A stretch of DNA of 9,336 nt from an uncultured Helicobacteraceae bacterium (lineage in GTDB: Bacteria; Campylobacterota; Campylobacteria; Campylobacterales; Helicobacteraceae). Shown here piece by piece: positions 1 through 6,601 of the stretch. The DNA is taken from contig CAKVEH010000041.1 in assembly GCA_934728205.1 (NCBI GenBank), forward strand, positions 1 through 9,336, in the 5' to 3' direction. Each line of letters starts with the position of its first letter. Position 1 is the first letter of the stretch. The position numbers were made by a program, and so were the translations under genes. The notes below the pieces were generated by a model, which was not told the DNA's origin, did no database searches, and was given only the letters and a program-made list of their open reading frames with translations.

Positions 1-2319
1 CCACAAGGCTTTATTCAATCGCTTATAAACGCAATGAAAAAAGACAAAATGATTCTTATTGCGCTCATTCTTGGGGCGTTAAGTCTTGTTATGTTTATCT
101 TGGTTTTTGTTGTGTTTTTTCTCACATATTTTGGTGAAAAACCCGCAGAGGATTTAGAATCTTTAGAGTTACACAAGCCACCTGTGGTAATTGAGCCAGC
201 ACCACCTGTGTATCAACTCTCCAAAAAAGGTGGTGTTGATGATACTGAGCTTGGCGATATGATTAAAAAGGCGAATTTATTCTATGAGCAAGGCGACAAA
301 GCAGAAGCCCTTAATCTTTTTGAACATATTTCTATTTTTTCACAATCTCTTGCAAGCTATAACTTAGGAGTTATCAAACTCAAAGAAGAGCAATATGATA
401 AGGCTATTGCTTCGTTTGATAATGCTATCAATGCAGGAGAAGATGTCGCGGTGAGCGCACTTAATGCTGCGTATGCTGCACACAAACTCAATCGCTTAGA
501 TTTAATGGATTATTATTTAGGTATTAGCTATTCACATCTCCACCAAATAAGCCACCAACCACTTTATTCCTATCTATATAGTCTTATTGATGTTTATAGA
601 GGATTTTATTTTGAAGGATTCTCTTCATTGCTTAATCCAAACTCACAAAGCTATGATGAGCAAAACAACAAACTTGCCTCACGACTTTTTGTGATGTTTG
701 ATGATGATTTTAATGCCTTACAAAGCCTTAAAAAATCCTATGATAAACGCGATAATCTCGCTATTGCACTCTTGCACTCAAGGCTTGGGGAATACAGACA
801 GGCAAGGCAGTATTTATACGCATACTTAGGTTCATATCCTGATGATTTTAATGCGCTAATGGCACTCCAACTTGTAGAAATTAAGCTTGGGAACTTTAAA
901 GAAAGCGCAAGTGTGATAACTCGCGTAGCGCAAAAAAATGAAAGTGCGCTTAACACCTACCCTATCCGCATTAAACTAAAAGAATCGCTTTTTGATATAA
1001 ATGTCGCACAGGAAAACTTTTGGAATCGTCGCTTTGAGCACGAAAATATTTTAAGTTACAAGATTTTATATTATTACGCACCTATGCGGATATTTGACGC
1101 AAAAGGCGCACTTGAAAATATCCAAGATTCCTCTCTAAGTGCTAAAATAAGAAATGTCCAAATAGCCAAAAGTGCGTTAAGTGAGGGTGGAAGCCTATCA
1201 AAGGTAAATCAACAAATCATTTTTGCTTTAAGAGAATTTGGGGGCAACAACTTGCGTAAAGCAAAAGAAATAATGCGCGAAGCTCTCGCAATGTATCCAA
1301 ATCATTCTATCTTGCATTACAACATTGCGCTTATATACGCACAAATGGGAGATTATGACAATACCTACCAACATTTTTTGCGTGCTTATCACCTTGATAG
1401 CAATGATGTGCTTTCGGGACTCTTTGCCGTGATAGCAGGCAGACTTACTTATCGTAACACTGACAGAATAGTCAATTCCATTAGTGCAGATTTTGAAGAC
1501 ATTGCGTTTGAAAGCCCTGTGCATAAGGAATTTTTATTATGCCTCCTGCGCTATCTAAATAATGTCCCTATTGAAAATTTTGATTTTATCGAGCAAAGCA
1601 AACAACAAAACCCTATGTTTTACGCATTACAAAGTATATATGCACTAATGCAGGATAACCAAGAGCTCGCAAAAAAATCTTTTGGCAAATTAAAAGAGAT
1701 TTTCCCCAATGACGCAGTTTCAAACATTATGGTCGAGCTCACTAGATTCTATAAACAAGATTTAAAAGAAGTCGCTTTAGAGCTCAATGAAATGTATAAG
1801 AAAAATGCCATTGATATGAATAGTGTGTATTTTGGTCCAAATTTAGCCCGAGAACTTTATATTTACACCGCATTTGTAACAGGTGCGCTCCAAACCATAG
1901 AGCCAGAAATTGAAGCAAAGTTTTTAAGCCAAGAAAGTGATGCTTCAGGGATTTTGCAAGTTTTAGGCTTGCTTAATATCTACACGCACGAATATGAAAA
2001 AGCCCTCGTGTATTACAATACGCTTATTGATGAATACAAAGAAGATGATTCTGCGACTAAATTTTTAGGGGCTGTCGCAGCACTTGGTGCAGGCAGACAC
2101 GAAAACGCCATCGCGCTTTTGCAAATTGCCAAAATAGAATCTGATTCCAACTTAGAATCTAGATTCGCACTAGGCTTGCTCTACCAAGAAGCCAAAAACT
2201 TCAAAGCCGCAAGCGACCATTATAATAAAATTTCTGCGCATAATTTTGTTTCTGAATATTTTGACTTTGAAATCGACTCAAGTGAAATGTTAAACGCCTA
2301 CCAACAACAATCCAACTAA
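1..2319 (+). CDS. pflB: Membrane-anchored TPR protein, probably flagellar motor protein PflB (5' end probably outside the window)
   Basis: Numbering from the first in-window ATG (position 34): a short basic N-terminus (MKKDK), one strongly hydrophobic segment at residues 7-33, a Pro-rich linker at 48-59, then an almost entirely alpha-helical region with TPR-like helix pairs. TPR-like units are seen near residues 75-170, about 424-457 (SILHYNIALIYAQMGDYDN) and about 640-745. This implies an inner-membrane anchor with a long periplasmic TPR arm. In Campylobacter and Helicobacter this architecture and size fit PflB, a scaffold of the flagellar motor periplasmic discs needed for stator placement; PflA instead has a cleaved signal peptide. 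No Shine-Dalgarno precedes the ATG at 34 and the frame stays open to base 1, so the real start probably lies upstream. The alternative is a start at 34 after a gene ending at the frame-2 TAA at 26-28. The TAA stop at 2317-2319 overlaps the ribF stop. The TPR and membrane calls are firm; the PflB assignment is from memory of the family. Confidence 0.65.
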   Translation, partial: PQGFIQSLINAMKKDKMILIALILGALSLVMFILVFVVFFLTYFGEKPAEDLESLELHKPPVVIEPAPPVYQLSKKGGVDDTELGDMIKKANLFYEQGDKAEALNLFEHISIFSQSLASYNLGVIKLKEEQYDKAIASFDNAINAGEDVAVSALNAAYAAHKLNRLDLMDYYLGISYSHLHQISHQPLYSYLYSLIDVYRGFYFEGFSSLLNPNSQSYDEQNNKLASRLFVMFDDDFNALQSLKKSYDKRDNLAIALLHSRLGEYRQARQYLYAYLGSYPDDFNALMALQLVEIKLGNFKESASVITRVAQKNESALNTYPIRIKLKESLFDINVAQENFWNRRFEHENILSYKILYYYAPMRIFDAKGALENIQDSSLSAKIRNVQIAKSALSEGGSLSKVNQQIIFALREFGGNNLRKAKEIMREALAMYPNHSILHYNIALIYAQMGDYDNTYQHFLRAYHLDSNDVLSGLFAVIAGRLTYRNTDRIVNSISADFEDIAFESPVHKEFLLCLLRYLNNVPIENFDFIEQSKQQNPMFYALQSIYALMQDNQELAKKSFGKLKEIFPNDAVSNIMVELTRFYKQDLKEVALELNEMYKKNAIDMNSVYFGPNLARELYIYTAFVTGALQTIEPEIEAKFLSQESDASGILQVLGLLNIYTHEYEKALVYYNTLIDEYKEDDSATKFLGAVAALGAGRHENAIALLQIAKIESDSNLESRFALGLLYQEAKNFKAASDHYNKISAHNFVSEYFDFEIDSSEMLNAYQQQSN

Positions 2320-3173
2320 GAATCTGCCAAAATCTCTCTCGCCCTCTTAATGTCTTTGCCAATTTGGGCTTTTAATTCACTAAGAGTGCCAAAGTGTTCA
2401 TTGTCGCGTATTTTTTGGACGAAAAACACGCTTAAATGTGTGGGCAAAAACTCAATCACACTATCTAAAATATGTGTTTCCACGCTAAAATGTCTATCCG
2501 TGCTTAATCGATTCCCCACAAAACTTACACTTGTATACCTTTTACCATTAAACTCACTAAAAGTCGCATACACGCCATTTTGGGGCAAAAAGTATTGCCC
2601 GCTATCCATATTGATAGTCGCATAAAGTTCCTTATTGCCAAGATTTTGTCCTCTAATACTTTTGCCAAAAATTCCATAAGTGCGACCAAGCAACGCATTT
2701 GCCATCTTCATATTGCCTAATGCGATAAATTCTTTAATAAGGCTTGAATGCACGCCCATATCATTCACGCAAAATTCCTTAAAAATTGTAATCTTTATAT
2801 GTGGAAGCAAAAAACACAAATCACTTGCCCCAAACTCCCTGCCTTTACCAAATCTAAAATCATATCCTATTATAATAGAGCGCAAATGCGAAAAATTCTC
2901 GCACAAAAATTCTGCAAACTCCTTGCCACTTAGGTTTTTTATAGATTCTAAAGTGAGATAAAAAAATGGAATATTTGTGTATTGCTCCTTAGAATCTGCT
3001 GGCGTTAGAGCTTTTGGCTCATTTGTTTGTATGCACAAAATGCCACCTTTATCGCAAAGATTCTCCAAAAGATGTAAATGTGCTAGGTGCATACCATCAA
3101 ACTTGCCAATAGCAAGCGAAACCACATCATTTGGGTGGATTTTTGCGTGTGGCGAGGATAAAAATTTCGACAT
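2316..3173 (-). CDS. ribF: Bifunctional riboflavin kinase / FAD synthetase RibF
   Basis: This enzyme makes FMN from riboflavin and ATP, then FAD from FMN and ATP, in the cytoplasm. The 285-aa product has the family order. The N-terminal nucleotidyltransferase half carries GKFDGMHLAH (residues 23-32, the G-x-FDG-x-H-x-G-H motif with the Gly replaced by Ala) and IIGYDFRFGKG (101-111). A linker with LLGRTYGIFGKSIRG (161-175) leads to the riboflavin kinase half, with NGVYA (199-203), ETHILD (232-237, catalytic Glu232) and a C-terminal helix LKAQIGKDIKRAREIL. The usual kinase PTAN motif reads ATIN (185-188). I chose the ATG at 3173 because AAGGAAGG lies just upstream and because the longer reading frame (to 3263) adds residues lying inside tlyA. 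The gene overlaps tlyA by 47 nt. Its TAG stop overlaps the stop of the convergent TPR gene. It is the last gene of the dnaJ operon. Confidence 0.93.
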   Translation of the reverse strand: MSKFLSSPHAKIHPNDVVSLAIGKFDGMHLAHLHLLENLCDKGGILCIQTNEPKALTPADSKEQYTNIPFFYLTLESIKNLSGKEFAEFLCENFSHLRSIIIGYDFRFGKGREFGASDLCFLLPHIKITIFKEFCVNDMGVHSSLIKEFIALGNMKMANALLGRTYGIFGKSIRGQNLGNKELYATINMDSGQYFLPQNGVYATFSEFNGKRYTSVSFVGNRLSTDRHFSVETHILDSVIEFLPTHLSVFFVQKIRDNEHFGTLSELKAQIGKDIKRAREILADS

Positions 3174-4011
3174 TGCCTTCCTTTCCCAAAATATGACTTG
3201 TGGTAAATAAGAGATTGTGCGTAGGACGGAGAATCTCGCTAAATGAGCGAAGCGAGTGCGCAATAGAATCTTTATCGCTAATCACACCTTTTTTGTTGCG
3301 TTTCACCGCCCTGCCAACTTCAAATTGTGGTTTAAAAAGCAAGATAAGCGTGCGTGCATTAAGGCAACTAAGCACATCAACAATAGAAGTAAGCGAGATA
3401 AAACTGACATCACACACAATTACATCAAAGGCTGATTTCTGGTGTGGATTCTCAATGAAATCTCGCGCAAAATCGCGTATATCACAATTTCCAAAATAAC
3501 TTATACGAGAATCTGCGCGCAATTTATCACTGAGCTTATCCCCCACATCAACACAAGTGATGTGTCTTGCCCCACACGCTAAAAGTACTTCGCTAAATCC
3601 ACCCGTGCCTACACCCACATCAAGCGCGTTGCTATCCATACATTCATCTATTTGCAATGAGCGCAAAGCGTGGATAATATCTGTGGCATTAAGCAATGTC
3701 TCATTTGTCTTTGTCGTCATAAAATCCCTAATAAACGCCTCCAAATCCTGCAATACGCCATTTGCATAATCAAGCAAGAATCCTGCGAGCTTATATCCTG
3801 CACGAGAGACGAAATACGGCTCTGTGCGCAAAAGTGTAATATCAAAAACTCTATCTTGGAAAAAGAGTTCGCCCCCCTGCCTTGTAATCTCAATAGCTGG
3901 TCTATCAAATAGCCTCCCATCATAGAGCACTTCCCCGCGCAAAATTGCTTCCTTTGCCTTATTGCGACTTGAAAATACATTTAAATCACGCAATGCGCTA
4001 TCTAATCTCAT
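3127..4011 (-). CDS. tlyA: TlyA family 2'-O-ribose rRNA methyltransferase (haemolysin A-like)
   Basis: TlyA proteins methylate ribose 2'-OH groups of cytidines in rRNA, using S-adenosylmethionine. Epsilon-proteobacterial TlyA is of the short type that modifies 23S C1920, which in Campylobacter affects capreomycin susceptibility. Seen in the 294-aa product: an N-terminal S4 RNA-binding domain (about 1-60, RLDSALRDL and SRNKAKEAILRGEVLYDG), SRAGYKL (69-75), the SAM-binding loop DVGVGTGGF (131-139), CDVSF (200-204), LLFKPQFEVG (224-233) and EGNVEIF (278-284). The catalytic tetrad expected of this fold is present as K74, D201, K227 and E282. About 55 residues separate SRAGYKL from the SAM loop, more than usual, which suggests an insertion. 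The ATG at 4011 is chosen because GGAG sits 8 nt upstream; an in-frame TTG at 4041 has no good ribosome binding site. The gene overlaps the lipoprotein gene by 14 nt and ribF by 47 nt. Confidence 0.9.
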   Translation of the reverse strand: MRLDSALRDLNVFSSRNKAKEAILRGEVLYDGRLFDRPAIEITRQGGELFFQDRVFDITLLRTEPYFVSRAGYKLAGFLLDYANGVLQDLEAFIRDFMTTKTNETLLNATDIIHALRSLQIDECMDSNALDVGVGTGGFSEVLLACGARHITCVDVGDKLSDKLRADSRISYFGNCDIRDFARDFIENPHQKSAFDVIVCDVSFISLTSIVDVLSCLNARTLILLFKPQFEVGRAVKRNKKGVISDKDSIAHSLRSFSEILRPTHNLLFTTSHILGKEGNVEIFILATRKNPPK

Positions 4012-4603
4012 ATAACTTGCTCCGCAAGGCAGGATACCCAAAATTAAAGTGCATTATACCCTCCCCCTCAACGCTAATCTCCACATTCATATCCTCACGA
4101 TGTTTTTTGCTTATTTGCGCAAATTCCACGACAAAAAGTTTGTTGTAAGTATTTTTGCTTTGCAAAACATCGGTATATTGAGAATCTTTAAGTTGCGTGA
4201 TAAAAAGTGATTGCTCGCTTAAAGTATCGCTGCGTAAGGTTATAGTGAGTTCTTTTTGGATATTTGGATTGGGGAATTTCTCATATAACTCCAACAAAAA
4301 CACATCGCGCTTTTGCTCGATATTATCCACTTCGTTAAGATAGCTCACAATCGCCATAAAACGCGTTTGCCCATCTTTTATAATTTGAGATTTGCGCGAG
4401 AATTGGACCTTGCGCTCAAGTCTTTTTTGTGCTACTTCGTCATCATTTTTTGCTGATGGGATTAAAGAGAGGTGTCGCACATCGCTACACGCACCAAAGA
4501 TAACTAAACATATCACACTTAATGCAATGTGGCGAATTAAAATCCTTTGCGTATCTTTGTTTGTTTGTATTAAGACAGGCGTTTTTACGCCAAAGATTCT
4601 CAT
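3998..4603 (-). CDS. Small putative lipoprotein, function unknown
   Basis: I do not recognise a family for this 201-aa protein. Seen: a polar, basic first 25 residues, a hydrophobic stretch at about 26-38 ([13 protein letters not shown]), then Cys39 in the context FGAC-SD. This reads as a lipoprotein signal peptide with a slightly non-standard lipobox, because Phe rather than Leu/Val/Ile sits at -3. The mature part is charged, has no further membrane segment, and ends in an apparently beta-rich stretch ([18 protein letters not shown]). The start is supported by an ATGA overlap with the dnaJ stop codon, which suggests translational coupling. The 3' end overlaps tlyA by 14 nt. Location is inferred to be envelope, probably periplasm-facing or outer-membrane anchored. 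The alternative is an inner-membrane protein with one N-terminal anchor. Its presence inside the dnaJ-tlyA-ribF operon gives no direct clue to function. Confidence 0.8.
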   Translation of the reverse strand: MRIFGVKTPVLIQTNKDTQRILIRHIALSVICLVIFGACSDVRHLSLIPSAKNDDEVAQKRLERKVQFSRKSQIIKDGQTRFMAIVSYLNEVDNIEQKRDVFLLELYEKFPNPNIQKELTITLRSDTLSEQSLFITQLKDSQYTDVLQSKNTYNKLFVVEFAQISKKHREDMNVEISVEGEGIMHFNFGYPALRSKLYEIR

Positions 4604-5706
4604 TTTTCAAACCACGACTTTATTTTATTAAAGGCTTGCTCTAACGCACTTAAATGCGGTGTGCTTTCTTTACCAAAACTTTGGTGTAATTGTGTAACCA
4701 ACTCTTTTTGTTGTGTATTGAGCTTTTTAGGATAAGTGATTTTAATTTGTGCCACAAACTTCCCATAACGAGAAGAATTAAGGAATTTCACTCCCTCGTT
4801 ATCAAAGACAAACTGCTGCCCATCTTTTGCATTTGTCGGTATGTGGAGCTCAAGCTCACCACGCAACGCTGGAATCTTAATACTCTCGCCCAAAAGCACC
4901 GAAGTAAAAAACACAGGCACTTCAATATAGACATTCTCGCCATCACGGATAAAACTTTCATCATCTTCCACACTAATGCTTAAAAACAAATCGCCACGAT
5001 TCCCACGAGAATCTGCATTGCCTCGTCCGCTCAATCGAAGCTTATTACCAGAATCAATGCCCTCTGGGATATTCACTTCAAAACTCTCTTGCTTTTTATC
5101 AAAGCCCCTACCTTTGCACTCTTGGCAATTTTCTAGCTTTTGTTTCCCTGCGCCATTGCACGCCCTACAAGTTTGGGCGAAAGTCATAAAGCCCTGCCTT
5201 GAATACGTCTTGCCCCTGCCCTGACATAAGCTACAAGTTTGCAATTTACCATCTTTTGCACCCGTGCCATTGCATTTCTCGCAAGGCACATTATAAGTGC
5301 TTTGCACGCTTTTTTTACACCCAAAGATAGCTTCTTTAAAGCTCAAATGGATTTCTTGTAAGGAATCAAGCTGTTGTGCGCCTTGTGCGCTCCCAAACCC
5401 TTCGCCAAAGAAATTTTCAAAAATACTTCCAAAGCCCTCAAAAATATCGCTAAATCCGCCACTAAAACCTCCAGCACCACCTGAAAGCCCCTCTTTGCCG
5501 TATCTGTCATAAAGCGCGCGCTTTTTATCATCACTTAGCACTTCATAGGCTTCGTTAATGAGCTTAAACCGCTCCTCTGCTTGCTTATCATCAGGATTCC
5601 TATCAGGGTGAAACTTTAACGCAAGTTTTCTATACGATTTTTTAATACTCTCTTTATCGCTACTACGCGTAACTTCAAGCACTTCATAATAATCTAAAGA
5701 TTCCAT
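4600..5706 (-). CDS. dnaJ: Chaperone DnaJ (Hsp40)
   Basis: DnaJ delivers unfolded proteins to DnaK and stimulates its ATPase in the cytoplasm. The 368-aa product is full length, with all class I domains in order: a J domain (about 5-70) with HPD at residues 33-35; a Gly/Phe-rich linker (71-106); a zinc-binding domain (142-201) with four intact CxxCxGxG motifs ([32 protein letters not shown]); then the C-terminal substrate-binding barrels (about 205-345). The ATG at 5706 has AGGAG 8 nt upstream. An extended -10 promoter lies about 70 bp upstream. I see no CIRCE element and no HspR-type inverted repeat in the leader, so heat-shock control is not evident from this sequence. It is the first gene of an operon with the lipoprotein gene, tlyA and ribF, and its TGA stop overlaps the next ATG. 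Confidence 0.98.
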   Translation of the reverse strand: MESLDYYEVLEVTRSSDKESIKKSYRKLALKFHPDRNPDDKQAEERFKLINEAYEVLSDDKKRALYDRYGKEGLSGGAGGFSGGFSDIFEGFGSIFENFFGEGFGSAQGAQQLDSLQEIHLSFKEAIFGCKKSVQSTYNVPCEKCNGTGAKDGKLQTCSLCQGRGKTYSRQGFMTFAQTCRACNGAGKQKLENCQECKGRGFDKKQESFEVNIPEGIDSGNKLRLSGRGNADSRGNRGDLFLSISVEDDESFIRDGENVYIEVPVFFTSVLLGESIKIPALRGELELHIPTNAKDGQQFVFDNEGVKFLNSSRYGKFVAQIKITYPKKLNTQQKELVTQLHQSFGKESTPHLSALEQAFNKIKSWFEK

Positions 5707-5773
5707 ATAACTACTCCTAGTTGCATTGACATAAAAATGTGATTTTTAAGAGAAAATTGCTTTTAAACGCAAG

Positions 5774-5782
5774 ATTGTAGCA
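5774..5782 (-). promoter_or_regulatory. Extended -10 promoter of the dnaJ operon
   Basis: Read on the minus strand this is TGCTACAAT, a good match to the Helicobacter sigma-80 extended -10 (TGnTAnAAT), preceded by a T-rich stretch and no clear -35 box, as is usual in this group. Transcription would start near 5767, leaving a leader of about 60 nt before the dnaJ ATG. The surrounding 13-mer TTTTGCTACAATC recurs exactly in the rpe promoter. Confidence 0.7.
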
Positions 5783-5834
5783 AAATAAAATTAAAATACT
5801 GACCTAAAAAGTGAGCCAAAGCATCGGAGGAAAA

Positions 5835-6425
5835 ATGAATACATACAAAATGGGGCTTAAAACGCTTTTTTCACTCATAGAATCTTTAGAGCAAATCCCT
5901 GCCATTGGTAAAAAAAGCGCGCAAAAAATCGCACTTAATCTCTGTGTGGAAAATAAACTCCTAAGCCTAAAACTCGCGCACTACATAGAAGAGGCAGCGC
6001 GAAGTGTGCGAATATGCCAAAACTGCTTAGGATTAAGCGAGGGCGAGTTGTGTGAGATTTGCCTTGATGAATCGCGTGCAAATGGCGAGCTGTGCATCGT
6101 AGCTCATCATAAAGACATCTTTACCTTAGAATCAATGGGTGAATTTGGTGGGCGATATTTTGTGCTAGATTCTCAAGCAAGCGTGCAAGATATTGATTTT
6201 TCACTACTTTTAAAGCGCATTGAACGCGAGAGTGTGCAAGAAGTGATTTTCGCGCTCTCCCCTACTCTTGCTAATGAAGCGATAATGCTTTTTATCGAAG
6301 ATAAGCTCACAAGGGAAAACCTCACATTTAGTAAAATAGCGCAAGGTGTGCCAACGGGGATTGGACTAGATTCTATCGACCAGCTTTCACTCTCAAGGGC
6401 GTTAAGCGCGAGAGTGAAAATTTAA
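5835..6425 (+). CDS. recR: Recombination mediator protein RecR
   Basis: RecR forms a DNA-clamping ring that, with RecO where present, helps load RecA on SSB-coated single-stranded DNA during repair. Seen in the 196-aa product: an N-terminal helix-hairpin-helix (about 14-37, LEQIPAIGKKSAQKIAL), a four-cysteine zinc motif (C61, C64, C73, C76), a Toprim domain (about 86-165) and the C-terminal AQGVPTGIGLDSIDQLSLSRAL, which matches the RecR Walker-B-like end. The SPLDGIGP-type segment usual inside the Toprim domain is not present; DSQASVQDID stands there. The ATG at 5835 is chosen because GGAGG is 4-5 nt upstream; an in-frame GTG at 5811 lacks such a site. It is divergent from dnaJ. A 10-bp perfect inverted repeat spans its last codons, and a candidate terminator follows. 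Confidence 0.95.
   Translation: MNTYKMGLKTLFSLIESLEQIPAIGKKSAQKIALNLCVENKLLSLKLAHYIEEAARSVRICQNCLGLSEGELCEICLDESRANGELCIVAHHKDIFTLESMGEFGGRYFVLDSQASVQDIDFSLLLKRIERESVQEVIFALSPTLANEAIMLFIEDKLTRENLTFSKIAQGVPTGIGLDSIDQLSLSRALSARVKI
6385..6419 (+). other. 10-bp perfect inverted repeat at the 3' end of recR
   Basis: TTTCACTCTC (6385-6394) is perfectly complementary to GAGAGTGAAA (6410-6419). Inside the 15-nt loop, GCG (6399-6401) can also pair with CGC (6407-6409). The stem ends 3 nt before the recR stop codon. The run downstream is AATTT rather than a true U tract, so it may be an mRNA 3'-end stabiliser or a weak terminator rather than a classic one. Confidence 0.55.
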
Positions 6426-6429
6426 CACA

Positions 6430-6470
6430 AAACCTAAACTATCCTGCCACACTTGCTTAGGTTTAATTTT
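6430..6470 (+). terminator. Candidate rho-independent terminator after recR
   Basis: AAACCTAA (6430-6437) pairs perfectly with TTAGGTTT (6457-6464) around a 19-nt loop and is followed by AATTTT. The stem is A/T-rich and the loop is long, so termination may be modest. It lies in the right place, between recR and the cytochrome promoter. Confidence 0.5.
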
Positions 6471-6479
6471 CGTATAACC

Positions 6480-6503
6480 TTGTAAAATTTGTTGTAAGAT
6501 TTG
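6480..6503 (+). repeat. Tandem 12-bp direct repeat upstream of the cytochrome promoter
   Basis: TTGTAAAATTTG (6480-6491) is followed immediately by TTGTAAGATTTG (6492-6503), with one mismatch. TAAAATTTGT occurs again at 6525-6534. The repeats lie about 30 bp upstream of the proposed -10. They could be a regulator site, but A/T-rich sequence makes chance repeats easy. Confidence 0.5.
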
Positions 6504-6533
6504 ATTATTTTAAGAATCTTTACATAAAATTTG

Positions 6534-6542
6534 TGTTACAAT
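6534..6542 (+). promoter_or_regulatory. Extended -10 promoter of the cytochrome c553 gene
   Basis: TGTTACAAT matches the TGnTAnAAT extended -10. The start would fall near 6549, giving a leader of about 53 nt. A second, weaker candidate is TAAAAT at 6525-6530, which would start transcription near 6537 and include the whole downstream hairpin. No -35 box is obvious; the upstream region is A/T-rich. Confidence 0.6.
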
Positions 6543-6587
6543 GTGATTGTTCTTGTCTTAAGCGATTAAGCAAGTAACAAAATCACA
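6542..6587 (+). promoter_or_regulatory. Long hairpin in the cytochrome c553 5' leader
   Basis: Four stacked complementary blocks form one stem of 19 pairs: 6542-6548 with 6581-6587 (TGTGATT/AATCACA), 6549-6551 with 6576-6578, 6552-6555 with 6571-6574 (CTTG/CAAG) and 6557-6561 with 6566-6570 (CTTAA/TTAAG). The last is closed by the GNRA-type tetraloop GCGA. Only U6556, U6575 and A6579-A6580 are bulged. The stem ends 2 nt before the ribosome binding site AAGGAG (6590-6595). As DNA it is also a dyad touching the -10 element. It could be an mRNA-stabilising 5' structure, a translation switch or an operator. Confidence 0.6.
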
Positions 6588-6601
6588 ACAAGGAGTAAGG
6601 G

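Noticed and set aside
738..1524. Antisense open frames of 72 and 98 codons within the TPR gene
   Set aside because: No recognisable protein features; they are shadows of a long, well-formed coding frame.
3174..3263. N-terminal extension of ribF up to 3263
   Set aside because: The extra 30 residues lie inside tlyA and precede a good AAGGAAGG ribosome binding site and ATG at 3173 that fits the family start.
2350..3980. Several 60-99-codon open frames opposite or within ribF and tlyA
   Set aside because: Low-complexity or cysteine-rich translations without ribosome binding sites, opposite genes with intact family motifs.
4012..4041. TTG start of tlyA at 4041
   Set aside because: No ribosome binding site; the ATG at 4011 has GGAG at proper spacing and begins the S4 domain directly.
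5792..5797. TAAAAT as a recR -10 element
   Set aside because: Isolated weak match in A/T-rich sequence without the TG extension; plausible but not strong enough to annotate.
5811..5834. GTG start of recR at 5811
   Set aside because: The GGAGG site at 5826-5830 lies inside this extension and clearly serves the ATG at 5835.
5707..5834. CIRCE or HspR-type heat-shock operator upstream of dnaJ
   Set aside because: Only short 4-bp inverted repeats (ACAT/ATGT, TTGC/GCAA) are present; neither known consensus is found.
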